NCBI RefSeq assembly: GCF_029784155.1
Contig: NC_073692.1
Coordinates: 428,091,324-428,155,323 of the forward strand
Source of the DNA: Uranotaenia lowii
Taxonomy: Eukaryota > Arthropoda > Insecta > Diptera > Culicidae
DNA length: 64,000 nucleotides
Reading direction: 5' to 3'
In this document: one piece after another, positions 54,041 to 64,000 of the stretch
How the letters are laid out: every line of letters starts with the position of its first letter
How positions within the stretch are numbered: position 1 is the stretch's first letter
Program-made: the position numbers and the translations under genes
Notes under the pieces: generated by a model
Database searches by the model: none
Seen by the model: the letters and a program-made list of their open reading frames with translations, nothing else
Told to the model about the DNA's origin: nothing

Positions 54041-56528
54041 GTAAGAATTTGATGATGGTGATTGGGTTTGATGATGGAGAAAATCTTTTTCCCTTCGTGA
54101 ATGGTGTCGAGGGAAAGTTGGAAAATGTCGGGTATGACGATGAAAAGCGTATGTGGAAGAAAAATGCTTATATAGAGCGGGCTCGTCTGGATGAAGAAAA
54201 AATCGAATGAAAAAGATGAAAAGAAGCAAAAGATCGAAGAATGATGCGATGAGTCGATTTTTTTTGCGTTCACAAAAGGCCACGGAGCACTGAAAATGTA
54301 GAAGAAAGGAAACAACAGGAAAAGGAAAAGGCAGTGGATAGGACAACGGGACAGCGATCGAAGAGCTGAGAGAAAGAGCAAAACGGCTGAAGAAAAATGT
54401 ACCAAACGACCAAAGATTGGGTCAAGCAAACGATGGAATTTTTGTTCCGTCTCACTCTAGTTGAAATAATGGACGCAAAGCTACTAAAATGCAAAATTTT
54501 CATATCATACAATCAAACTAAATCCTTATATTAATTTGAACGATCTAAGCTGGCCGTGCAAAACTCCTTGAATTTTCGAACGTATGATAAAATTATGCTC
54601 CGTTTATTACGCAACAAAACCCCAGCAAAACGTATTGATGACAGAAAAAAAAACTTCATATTGTTGTTGCTATTGCTACTGTTACTGCTACTAGAATATT
54701 ACAATAATTTTTGCTTCTGCTGTATTCAATCTAGAATTGTAGCCATAATTATAATCATTGCCATTTTTTGTTGCTTAATACTGCAATATTAATGGAATGA
54801 GCGCCGTTTTTTCAACTTATTTTGCTACTGATTCTATCTGTGGTCGTGCCAGTCTGATGGAATATCGAGAATAAGAAGAAAGGAAACCAATGCCAACAAG
54901 AAATCAAGACAGAAAACCCGACAAGCGCAAGAGGAAGCAAAACATCAATAAAAGAAGGCATCGTCATCAGCCAAAGTTTTCCAATCGATGATGTCGACAG
55001 AGAGAAACCGTTCCTCCACCACACTGGAAATGCAAACCTTCCATTTTTTTGTAGCCAAATGCTCCCATGTACAGAGACTTCGATTATTACCTCACTGTGT
55101 CATCGATTAGAACGTTGAATTTTGATTTGAAAAGATGAAAAAAATTGTACAAAAAGTCAATTTCGCGTAATTGCCGTTATAGTGTATTTTATAACACCAG
55201 CTAGACGGAGGCAAATTAAGTTGGTGTTTGTGAGTAAACCTACGTCGATTCCGTATTGGATGTGTGGTGGTGAATTCAGCTATAGACACCGGAACACACA
55301 CATACGATCTTGCTTTTTCTTTTGCCACATCCAGTTGAAATGCAGTGCTGCCATTTCGATCAAAGACTTCCCGATAGGAAATTGGGCAGATGAAAAATTT
55401 CACAGTTCACATATTTACGGTGCGCAAAAGTTCTAAAATTCCACACATGAATATTATGAGCCTACATTGTACTAAAACATAAGGCGTTTACAAATTTGCC
55501 TACTCAAAGGGGTTTTTAATGTACTAATTCGTTTGTCGGACGAAAATACAAATTGATTATACATATTCAATTTTATTTATGAATCCGGCATTATAACTGC
55601 ATAACAATGAATTTTGTTCTTCCTCGTCCTTGCATAACACGTACATTTGTCTCGCGTTCCTATTTCCCTGGAACGAAAATTGGAATTCGGATCCACATCA
55701 ATTTCCAGGAGTCTTTGTCGGGATTTTTCTAAAATAAATAATGCACTTCCAACCGATTCTCTCCCTACCAGCTTCGCGCTGCTGCTACGATGGTGTTGCT
55801 TCCAGCTTATTTTGGCTCCAGGGTTTTTCCTCCGAACCTGAATAAATGTCCAATTAAGACAAATGATTAAGAAAGAATCATTATAAAAACTTTTTTTCAA
55901 GTGGTTGAACATACCACTATTACCTCGCGCTGTTTTGATTCTTCGGAGGCCGGGATCTGGCCACAACCACAGCCCGTTAAATTTACGCGAACTGCTCGAA
56001 GTATTTGTTTTTTTTTTACTGAAATCCGACCGCGTGTAGTCTGACAGCAGAAAAGGGGAAGCGTGTTGCTAAAATAATCATTTTATTTTTAAAACTATTC
56101 ACTGTATCTTTATGAAATAATTTTTAATCATTTCAACGCGTTGCAAAAATAATCAATTTATTTCTTAGAATATTAATTGTATCGTTACTTTGATTTATCG
56201 GCCTAGCGGTGAAAAGTGATGTCCTTTTTAGTAGGGACATCTAAAGATTATGAAATTTTTATATAGATCACGCAGAAAAAGAACGGGGAGTCGATTTAAC
56301 AAAACGTATTGTTATTTAATTTTGTGGTATCAATGCACATTAAGTGAGTAGCTTTTATATATAATACGATTCGAAACGAAATCCGATGTTTTATTAATTT
56401 TACCCAAGCCATCGTGTATTGGAGAGGGCAGTATTATTTTAGTAAAAAAAAATTTTAGTTTTCAAATTTCGAATTTGGTTTATTATTAACTAAAGATTAG
56501 GTTATTCAAATAAACGTGATTTTTAGCA
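54041..56528. other. probable long 5' intron, no gene supported
   Basis: AT-rich with purine-rich stretches at 54150-54420 and short Leu- or Ile-rich shadow frames. A minus-strand pair of open stretches (55924 upward and 55837-55577) can be spliced in phase but has no start codon. Confidence 0.4.
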
Positions 56529-56593
56529 GACGTCAAAACGAAATAATAATGAGCAAAGAAGAAAAATAAGCAAGTTCAAACGGGAAAAGTGAG

Positions 56594-57117
56594 ATGGCGA
56601 ATTTGAGGTCGTTCGAAGCCATGGCTCGTGGAATCGCAGCGGCTGCTGCTTCGAAACATGGAATCTTTAGGTCCAAGCGTGTCCCTGGAAAATGTAAGTT
56701 GCAATTGATCACCGTAGCCTCTAAGTATTTCATTATTATTCTTTCTATATTCATCTTTCTTTGCAGATGATTCTTCTGCCGGATTGATGCTCAGCCGGTG
56801 GTCCTTACCACCGACGAAAGACCCTTGAAAAGTTAACAGTTGGGTAGGAGATCAACCCGAAACGCGAAGTCGGTCATAGCAATTTTCAATCTGACCCCAC
56901 TATCAAGGTAATTAGTAAAAAAAATCAGCTTCCAGCTCGGCTGACTAATTTCTATTTTGTTGCAGCACTCACAACGGGCTCCGGAACAATCGCTGCGGGA
57001 CTCGTCTACAGCAGACGGATGACGAATGCTCCAGGGCCAGAGATTTCTTATGGAAGCAGCAGCACGATTCTCAAATTCAGTGAATTTTATGTTTTGTATA
57101 AATTAAATTGTGAATAA
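56594..57117 (+). CDS. small unrecognised protein with a cassette exon
   Basis: Exons: coding exon 1 56594-56693 (33 codons, MANLRSFEAMARGIAAAAAS...), exon 2 56767-56907, exon 3 56966 onward, all with GT-AG ends. Joining exon 1 directly to exon 3 stays in frame to TAA at 57115-57117, giving 83 aa (…GKSLTTGSGTIAAGLVYSRR…). Including exon 2 gives a stop at 56826-56828 and 53 aa. The Arg-, Ala- and Ser-rich, acid-poor N-terminus could be a mitochondrial targeting helix. Exon 3 codes a Gly/Ala/Val stretch too short to be sure of a membrane helix. A six-codon upstream frame (MSKEEK, about 56550) precedes the start. AATAAA at 57113-57118 overlaps the stop. The protein family is unknown to me. Confidence 0.5.
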
Positions 57118-57587
57118 ATATTATAAACAAATTATGAATGAATAATTTAATTAGAAAATATTGAAACTGCAGTACTTCTTCTACATTTATTGAAAAATAA
57201 AAATGGATTTTAACAAACCAAAAACATTTTGTAATTATGAACGAAAAGAATTTCGTTATTTTGAATTGCACACGCTCTTTAATTTTCACCCAAAAATTGT
57301 AATAATTCGACAATAAATTGAGTTCATTTTCAAAAAGGGCATATATTATTTTGACAAAAACGATAAGTGTAAGTTGAATCGTTTTATTTTATAAAATGGA
57401 TTCAAAATATATTTGTGCTTTTTCCCAAAAAAAATTTTTATTATTTTCGACCAAAATTTGTTTGATTATACAATATATTTTTCTGCGTGATGGATAGGAG
57501 GTTAGAAGAAATGAAAGATGGTGAAAATGAGCGGTTAGAATTTGTCTAGAAGCATTACCATCACATACCAAATTTTTGTTCCTCACG

Positions 57588-57651
57588 AGCCTACTACTAT
57601 GAAGTGGTAGATACAGATAGAGTTGCATCTACCACCACACATTAGTAGGCT
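57588..57651. other. nested hairpin
   Basis: AGCCTACTA (57588-57596) pairs with TAGTAGGCT (57643-57651), and inside it GTGGTAGAT (57604-57612) pairs with ATCTACCAC (57627-57635). Both 9-bp stems are perfect and coaxial apart from short bulges. Confidence 0.6.
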
Positions 57652-57658
57652 TAGCGTG

Positions 57659-57692
57659 GTCCGCCCCACAAGCGAGAACTTGTAGTGCGGAC
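57659..57692. other. second hairpin
   Basis: GTCCGC (57659-57664) pairs with GCGGAC (57687-57692), and inside it ACAAG (57668-57672) pairs with CTTGT (57679-57683) around a six-base loop. It begins eight bases after the first hairpin. Confidence 0.55.
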
Positions 57693-58196
57693 GAACCAAG
57701 TAAGTAACAAACAAAAATTACGGTGGTTAACCTCTTCATAAAATTAATTGTATCTTTCATAAATAATATTATATCCGTTCTAGCAAATGCACATTGAGCC
57801 AAGACACACCTTGGAACGTTACTATTAATGTAATCAGAACGGAATAATATGGAAGATATGGAGTATCGTATGCTATGCTATGCGGGTAGTTTCCTGCGCG
57901 GGAGAATAGAATAGTTCAATGAAGATTCACTTTGTTATACCATTACTCACCTAATTAGTTGACACAACGGGTACGCAAACTTTTTCTTCGGGACGGCCAT
58001 TTTGAAAACATGAAAATTTTCAAAGATGAAAATCATAGAATTTATGTGATATTGAATATCATATAAGCTTCATATTTTGAACATAAATTTTATGTGTGGC
58101 ATATGATAATCACATTATTATTATTAGTATTTAGATAAAAATGAAATGAGACGTAAGTGTGAAGAAACACACATCCTAAGGTTGATGTCATGCTGA

Positions 58197-58452
58197 AAAT
58201 CCAATAGGAATCTTGTTTTTTCTCGGTTTGAAGCATTGATTTCAAGTTTTAAGCACAATATAGTTCGAAGATCCGTCCGAATTTGTGATAATTAACTAAA
58301 TAATATCTTAATCGACGAGAAAATTTTCATAAATTCTTAGTTCCCATAAAAAAACAAAGAATTTTGTCGGTTGAAATTTCGGCCTTTTCGCAATCCGGAT
58401 CATGATCTGATGAGTTTTTAATTGCTCCCGAAAGAAAGGAGACGATTCCAAG
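58197..58452. repeat. left arm of a 256-bp inverted repeat
   Basis: Matches the complement of 60395-60652 over its whole length with few differences, from AAATCCAATAGGAATCTTG to GACGATTCCAAG. The arms enclose about 1.9 kb of nested elements. Confidence 0.85.
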
Positions 58453-58508
58453 CATTATCCCATGTAGTGAAGCCTGACAGGTCTGCGCTTTTTCCATGGA
58501 GATCAAAT

Positions 58509-59111
58509 CTAGCGTAACATTTAAAAAGGGCGAAACTGCCAAATGTAAACAAATCGAGTTAACGGCCATTCCGGATGTACGCGGTTGCATTTTACCTTAT
58601 TAACGCGGTTTCATCTTAAAATCACTTAAAACTTTCAAAAAATTAATAAAATTCAATTGGGCGAAACTTCCTGTTGATGCATTTTTGTTGGAACGTGAAG
58701 TTACGCCTATTAAAAATGGGGTGAATTTTTCTATTCGTGTAGGGCCAATAGGCGTAACTGAGTTGACCGTGTGTGACAAAACGGCCTAATTAGTTTTTGC
58801 GTGTTGGACCAATGGGCCAAACTTCAAAACCAAAACAAAAACGGCCGATCAATTGGGCGAAACTTGCAGGCGTAACTGAAATCGAAAACAAAAAAAGACG
58901 AAACTTGGAAATCTCTGAAATTTAATGGAAAAAATTAAAGATTTTGATAACCAACGAACAATAAGTGAATATAATCCCCTTTTATTGAATTTTTTGAACA
59001 AAAAGTGGTCGATTTTTTAAATAGGATTTGATTAGATGTTCCGAAATTTCAAACTCGTTTTTCTCGTTTCGAGCTAACTGCTAGTTTCGCCCTTATGAAA
59101 TGTTACGCTAG
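58509..59111. mobile_element. 603-bp MITE, AAAT target duplication, empty site in window
   Basis: The left end CTAGCGTAACATTTAAAAAG then GGCGAAACT is inverted at the right end (CTAGCGTAACATTTCATAAG then GGCGAAACTA). AAAT borders both ends (58505-58508 and 59112-59115). A paralogous segment at 60715-60758 lacks the element and has a single AAAT (60744-60747) between CCATGGATT and GAGAGCAGG. GGGCGAAAC and GGCGTAAC words recur inside. No coding frame is present. Confidence 0.9.
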
Positions 59112-59497
59112 AAATGAGAGCAGGTATGTCGTGTGAACGTGTCGCGCTTCTTGTCGCCTCAGCTTGACATCAGCCTCATGCTGGCGCGCCATGGCGCTTT
59201 TCAAATTCACTACAAATTATCATTTCTCGCGTGAGCTTTCATTACGTCGAATGAAACAGAAACACCGAATCGAGAAAAACGCTTCTGAAATTTGCAGAGT
59301 GTTTTTCAAATCCTAATTTTATTCCTTCGCCGATAACCCTTCAAAAAATAAGCAATATTCATGGAAACTAATAGTCTTAGATATTCCACATTATGAATTT
59401 AATTTTTTGCAATTTTTAGAGCTATTTTTTAATCATATAGGAACATACGACATATTCAAACATAAATCGTTCATACGTCTGAACACATTCGTCGTTT

Positions 59498-59851
59498 GGA
59501 GGGGAAATTTGTTTCATTCGTCTCTTTTCTTTCGTCCTTTGATTCGTTCAACTTGCACTTACGCCCAAATGTTTCTGATGCAAACTCTATGGGAAATTTT
59601 CAATTTTCTCGGCATAGTGGCTGTGAAATAATCTAGTGTCGCGGTAAATTGGTGTGAGTAAATGCATAATGAAATGTGTGAATCGGGTGCGCCATCGGTC
59701 AAACCAGCTCGCTGCTGCTGATCAGCTTTCTGTTGCCGATCAGCTGGAGGGGAAATTTGTCTCATTCGTCCTTTGATTCGTTCAACTTGCACTTACGCCC
59801 AAATGTTTCTGAGGCAATTACCGGTAAATTTTCAATTTTCTCGGCATAGTG
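59498..59851. repeat. direct duplication of about 110-120 bp
   Basis: The segment GGAGGGGAAATTTG through CTCGGCATAGTG occurs at 59498-59619 and 59746-59851, separated by a GCTGCTG / GATCAGCT-rich spacer. The right copy lacks about a dozen bases (the TCTCTTTTCTT segment) found in the left copy. Confidence 0.8.
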
Positions 59852-59870
59852 AATCGGGTGATTATGTGAC

Positions 59871-59906
59871 ACAGCAGCAGGCTGCTGCCGATCAGCCTGC
59901 TGCTGT
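59871..59906. other. perfect 14-bp-stem hairpin
   Basis: ACAGCAGCAGGCTG (59871-59884) and CAGCCTGCTGCTGT (59893-59906) are exact complements around an 8-base loop, within a GCT-repeat-like tract. Confidence 0.75.
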
Positions 59907-60394
59907 TAGTTGTTATGTTTGCTGCTACTGCTGCTGTTCGGTTTCTTTTCCTTGCTGCACTATTTTACAGCGTTCGAAAGCCGGCTTGAGTATCGATTTA
60001 AGACGCTTGAAAACAAGAATCTGAAATAATATTCATTGCCAGGTTTGATATTCTGATAACCTCAACCTGTATACACTTGTTTGCTCATGGAATCCATAGC
60101 GAATGTGCTACGTTTTTCTTCCTCTGCACATTCGCCGTTTGGAAGAAGGGACGTAAGCAACATTGAAATTGGCAATCAAGGTTTTGTTTCATTCGTCATT
60201 TTGAAAGTCTTAAATTTTATATATTAAAAGGGTTTAAATTGATTGTTTTATCAATCACATAGGTAGATAATGTTATAATGAAGCTTTTTAAGTGAATATC
60301 TAAGTTTTTCAAATTTTGTTTCATTCGACGTAATGAAAGCTCACGCGAGATTTATCTAGTAGATACACACCACTGTTCTCTACATCTGATAATT

Positions 60395-60652
60395 CTTGGA
60401 ATCGTCTCCTTTCTTTCGGAAGCCATTAAAAACTCATCAGATCATGATCCGGATTGCGAAAATGCCAAAATTTCAACCGACAAAATTCTTTGTTTTTTTT
60501 TTGCGGGAACTAAGAATTTATAAAAATTTTCTCGTCGATTAAGATATTATTTAGTTTATTATCACAAATTCGGACGGATCTTCGAACTATTGTGCTTAAA
60601 ACCCGAAATCACTGCTTCAAACCGAGAAAAAACAAGATTCCTATTGGATTTC
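60395..60652. repeat. right arm of the 256-bp inverted repeat
   Basis: Inverted copy of 58197-58452, starting CTTGGAATCGTCTCC and ending CCTATTGGATTT. Confidence 0.85.
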
Positions 60653-60756
60653 CTATTTGTCGCGCTTTAAAACACCCTGGCATCAGCTTTGTCGCGCTTT
60701 CCAATGCGCTCAGCATGACAGGTCTGCGCTTTTTCCATGGATTAAATGAGAGCAGG

Positions 60757-61686
60757 TACAGTGTCGGGCAATAGAATAGGACCACAGCTCAATCCAAAAC
60801 AGAAAGTGACAAAACTTTGAGAAAAAAATTTCCATTTAAGTGCATCAAACCATTTACAAATTGTAAATTGCATTCTTCGAAGAAATTAAAATCATCCGTA
60901 GTTAAAACAATTTGTCCTTTATTTAAAAATGCGTTCTAATCATACTTACTGACTAAAATAACTTGACATAAAATAGGACCGCTTTAGAATTCATGGTAAA
61001 AAAAAAGTTAAAAAAAAGGAAATTCATACCGTGATCGATTTGCAGGGTTAGTACTTGGTGGTATAACCCTTATTACGCATCACTTCTCGCACCCGGTTCG
61101 GCATCGACTCCACCAGCTTTTGGCACGTTCTCACCGCCTGGATTCTCTTCCACAGCTGCTGCTTGTTTTTTTTATTTTCCGGTGTGTACACCTTACGTTT
61201 AACTATTTCCCATAGGTTCTCTATGGGATTGAGATCAGGAGACTGTGCTGGCCACTCCATAACGTCTACCTTATTATCCTGGAACCACTTTTTAACCGTT
61301 TTAGCGGTATGTTTGGGGTCGTTGTCCTGCTGGAACTGCCACTTTAGGGGCATCTCCCACTCGGCGTGTGGCAGCATTACTTCCCGAAGTATCTGGGCGT
61401 AGAGGTGCTGGTCCATAATCCGGTCGATCCAGTACAAGGGACCCACCCCGTACCAAGAAAAGCACCCCCACACCATGATGCTACCTCCTCCATGTTTGAA
61501 TGTTTTATTTGTATACTGGGGCATATACGCACAGCCGAGTGGGCGATGGACCCAACTCTTTCCGTCCGAGCCGATGAGGTTCACTTTGGTCTCATCCGAC
61601 CACAGCACATTTCTCCATAGTTTCTCCTTTTCCGGACCGACCCAATCGAAGTGGTCCTTCGCATACTTCAGCCCAATGTTCCGATT
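60757..61686 (-). mobile_element. truncated Tc1-like transposon
   Basis: The transposon's 3' end lies at 60757: TA then CAGTGTCGGGCAATAGAATA, a Tc1-type terminus. The paralogous site at 59116-59130 reads GAGAGCAGGTATGTCG without the element, which confirms insertion at TA. The 5' half is missing: the element stops at 61686, where an unrelated 772-bp repeat begins. Confidence 0.8.
61048..61686 (-). pseudogene. Tc1-like transposase, C-terminal two thirds
   Basis: An open frame of about 212 codons with the DD34E catalytic core: first Asp in LWSDETK, second in FQQDNDPKHT, Glu in NPIENLWE, 34 residues after the second Asp. GGSIMVWGCF and PAQSPDLNP are family hallmarks. It ends with a stop at 61048. 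The N-terminal DNA-binding helix-turn-helix domains (about 120 residues of a usual 340) are absent because the frame begins at the junction with the adjacent repeat at 61686. The catalytic part is uninterrupted, so truncation is recent or the copy is young, but it cannot be a complete transposase. Confidence 0.9.
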
Positions 61687-62457
61687 ATCACTCATTTTCA
61701 ATGATTGTTTCTGATTGCACTTCGCAGCTGAACGTACAGCGGTCGGGTTTCGTTATTGATTTCTACTGGACCTACCCGATCATCGATCGTTCAATTCATC
61801 GCTAAAATACAGATCACCTTGCACGATGCTTGCTGTCAAAACAGTGCAGCACCATCATCAAATTGGAATCTCACCAATGCGCAATGCATGCTAATCTTGT
61901 TGGTCTTCGATCAGGCAGTGAGTGAGTGATACATGAAGCCGATCCTTAGCGTATTTTGTTTGATTTGATAAATAGCAAATTAATAAATTTATTTGTTGTT
62001 ATAACGTTTTTTAACATCAGTATGATCAAAATCAAATTGTAGTTGTGTTTGTGAGGGAAAGATGTTCACTTTCACCGTGTTTTTCAATTTTTACAAGTTC
62101 TCTTAATAAACTGTCGTCCGCCACGTTAAAACTACTGAGAATTTATGGTGTCCCGCACAACTGTTTGATTTTTCTCGTGCTGCAAAAAATAATTTTGAAT
62201 TTCATATAATTCAGGCAGATACTGAGTGAGCTACATTCAGAATGGATCAGTTTGTATCTCACTCATCTCCGATATGCGATGTTTGCTAAACCGATGATTC
62301 TGAATGATGCGCCTCGGTTTGCATAGCTGATAGGAGCGCTGATCGAGATTGCATACCAGCCAGGCGAAGCAGTTGCGAGAGGCGCTATCCCATTGTACAA
62401 TCAGAATGTTTCCAACAGGAAACGCATCCTGAGTGTTTGTTTTGATTGATTTTCGGA
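61686..62457. repeat. 790-bp interspersed repeat, copy 2
   Basis: Same-orientation copy of 20887-21676. It abuts the broken 5' side of the Tc1 transposase exactly at the shared start TATCACTC. Confidence 0.85.
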
Positions 62458-62679
62458 AGACTGCTTCAGCCGCGCCGAAATTGGACAAACAACACCGAAA
62501 AAAACACCTTTTCTTCAAATCTAGAGCGCTGAAAATGCCGGAACAGCCGAACCGATGAGCTGGTCTTATTTTATGACGCGACTTTTTTCACCCTCTGACA
62601 GCTTTCTGGTCGAGTAGAATAAACGGGTTGCTTTGATTGCAACAAACGTGCAGTATACAAAGTTGGCATACTACAATAA

Positions 62680-63770
62680 GTGCTTGCCGGTGTGGTATTG
62701 GTAACAGGATCTACAGATTCTCATCTGCACGGGCCTTTACAAGATATTTTAGACAGATTGTCAACCTGGGCTTTGGGGCTTTGGAAACAACCATCTCCCC
62801 ATAAAACGGAACTAATCCTTCTTCTTACTCTCCAATTCGTGTTTGCATCCCAGACTACGACAACTCTTCTGTCCAGTTTGATTTGTCTATGCAGCAGGAA
62901 ATTCGTGGATCCCCGGGCTCACATGGAACACTTCTGATTCCAAGAATTTTCGATGCTAAATATAGACACGTTGATGCTGATAAAATATACTCCACCGATG
63001 GATCTCTAATGGAGGAATCAACGGGATATGATGTGCTTAACGAAATCTGTAGCGCCTCTTACAGTCTCCAGTTACCATGCTCTGTATATGTTACATACAG
63101 AGTTAGCAGCTATTCACTGGGCTCTGGACAGCGTTGCTTCACGGCCTGTTGGACACTACTCTATTGTAACAGATAGTCTGAGTTCTGTTGAAGCACGTCG
63201 CTTTACCATCACCTTTGTTTGGGTTCCCTCGCATTGCTCGTGGGTAATGAAAAAGCAGACTCTCTGGCAAAGGTGGGGGCGATTTGAGGCGACACGTACT
63301 AGCGTGAAATCGTCTTCAATGAATTTTACTTTTTGGTTCGAAAAAACTCCATTGTCAATTGGCAGCGCAGATGGAACGTGGATGAGTTGGGTCGGTGGTT
63401 CCACTCGATTATCCCGATGGTAGGCCTTAAACCCTGGTTTACGAGGTTGGACCTGAGTCGGGATTCTATTTGTATATTTTCCCGTCTCATGTCCAATCCT
63501 TATTCCTTAGACGCGGTACTGTATCGTTCTGACATTTCTGGCAGCAATTTGTGTGGAGCATATTGTTTGGTCGTGTGAGGTCCATCTTGTCGCCATAACG
63601 AATTTAATAGACTCCCTTCGAGGAGGTTTGAGTTAAAATGAGAGAAACCAGTGCTCAGAGACAGTGAAAATGTGCCAAATGTTTCAAATTGTTGCAATTT
63701 GTGAAGCAGTTGTCGAATTTTGATCATAACCATTCCAAATGCAAAAAATTCTCTCTCGATTGCAATCCCT
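62680..63770 (+). pseudogene. degenerate non-LTR retrotransposon (RT end and RNase H)
   Basis: Pieces in several frames follow the order of an I/Jockey-group LINE ORF2. First comes the end of the reverse transcriptase (VVLVTGSTDSHLHGPL, DRLSTWALGL, SPHKTELI; the expected YADD is changed). Then an RNase H domain follows: IYSTDGSLMEESTGYDV with the first Asp, ELAAIHWALDS with the Glu, IVTDSLSSVEA with the next Asp, and FVWVPSHCS. A C-terminal tail follows (AEHIVWSCEV near 63560, DSLRGG near 63610). Frameshifts and deletions separate these parts, so it is dead. Confidence 0.8.
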
Positions 63771-64000
63771 CGAAAAGAAACAATTTAGCTCCTTAAAGCC
63801 TAAAGAGAATGGTATGAGCAGTTTCAAATAAAGAAGTTACAAAAAAAATATAATAATAAAGTATTGAGACACTGATCCTACTTTACTAATTCCTAAAAAT
63901 CAACTACAACTGACGATTGGATGACAGCACTGTCTGTATTCCGTCGAAATTCCTTTCCATCCAATCAACAGCGCAGCGTTCCCGACGTGTGTGTGCAGTA
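63771..64000. other. window end, nothing recognised
   Basis: No open frame or repeat match; an A-rich stretch with ATAATAATAAA near 63850 may be the 3' tail of the LINE. Confidence 0.4.

Larger units (their letters stand above)
57118..58196. other. intergenic
   Basis: AT-rich, without a gene, apart from two hairpin-forming stretches at 57588-57692. Confidence 0.5.
59225..60350. mobile_element. 1.1-kb element with 34-bp inverted ends
   Basis: TCTCGCGTGAGCTTTCATTA and the next 14 bases form the left end and recur inverted at 60317-60350; a lone copy lies at 51889. Inside are a direct duplication (59498-59619 and 59746-59851), a GCTGCT-rich segment and a perfect 14-bp hairpin at 59871-59906. 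No transposase was recognised. Confidence 0.7.

Noticed and set aside
55577..55977. Possible two-exon minus-strand gene (donor at 55924, acceptor before 55837, in-phase join, about 100 codons)
   Set aside because: The splice sites are plausible and the frame stays open, but there is no start codon upstream before a stop and no recognisable family. It may be a non-coding or chance arrangement.
57659..57692. tRNA gene at the 57.6-kb hairpins
   Set aside because: The stems do not match a cloverleaf in arm lengths, and no box A and box B pair with correct spacing is present.

Overview
The window is animal nuclear DNA, almost certainly from an insect and most likely a fly or mosquito. Two intron-containing, chloride-dependent alpha-amylase genes of insect type are present. 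Introns are short (57 to 86 bp in the compact genes) with GT-AG ends, AATAAA signals follow the stop codons, and the flanks are AT-rich and full of small terminal-inverted-repeat elements, LINE, copia, BEL/Pao and Tc1 relics. Assignment to mosquitoes is an inference from general appearance; no single feature proves it. There are three runs of exactly 500 N (6788-7287, 25791-26290, 51291-51790), which look like scaffold gaps of arbitrary size.

Layout. Positions 1-16440 are one satellite array of a 9-bp unit (TGACAAAAA and variants) with higher-order structure; its very long open frames are artefacts of a repeat whose length is a multiple of three. From 16.4 to 29 kb lie a likely promoter and first coding exon of an unrecognised plus-strand gene (18.2-18.95 kb), then intergenic DNA with a 790-bp repeat, a 0.96-kb inverted-repeat element, a tRNA-derived SINE and fragments of BEL/Pao and copia integrases. 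Alpha-amylase A (29317-30941) and alpha-amylase B (37014-38613) are tandem plus-strand paralogues with identical exon layout, separated by AT-rich DNA, a degenerate ~250-bp tandem repeat and a 1-kb inverted-repeat element with a GC-rich core.

Amylase B converges on a minus-strand leucine-rich-repeat gene (41763-38616, four exons, 406 aa). Their stop codons are two bases apart, so the mature 3' ends must overlap. A second 0.83-kb array of the same 9-bp satellite sits in intron 2 of the LRR gene. Next is a minus-strand gene of at least six exons (47279-42384) encoding a low-complexity protein that ends in a CaaX-type prenylation motif; its 5' exon was not found. Its intron carries a complete 170-bp MITE.

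From 47.6 kb to the end the sequence is mostly nested mobile DNA: a 2.1-kb TIR transposon relic carrying a TTAA-flanked 733-bp MITE, a 528-bp MITE, a 603-bp MITE with a matching empty site elsewhere in the window, a foldback-like 1.1-kb element, a truncated Tc1 transposase, the second copy of the 790-bp repeat, and a degenerate LINE with an RNase H domain. Embedded in it are candidate 5' UTR exons near 53.4-54.0 kb and a small plus-strand gene (56594-57117) with a cassette exon that decides between an 83-aa and a 53-aa product.

Functionally, the amylases are secreted starch- and glycogen-digesting enzymes. Both have a GATA site and a TATA box upstream, which fits gut expression. No prokaryotic-style operon, CRISPR array or complete tRNA gene was seen.
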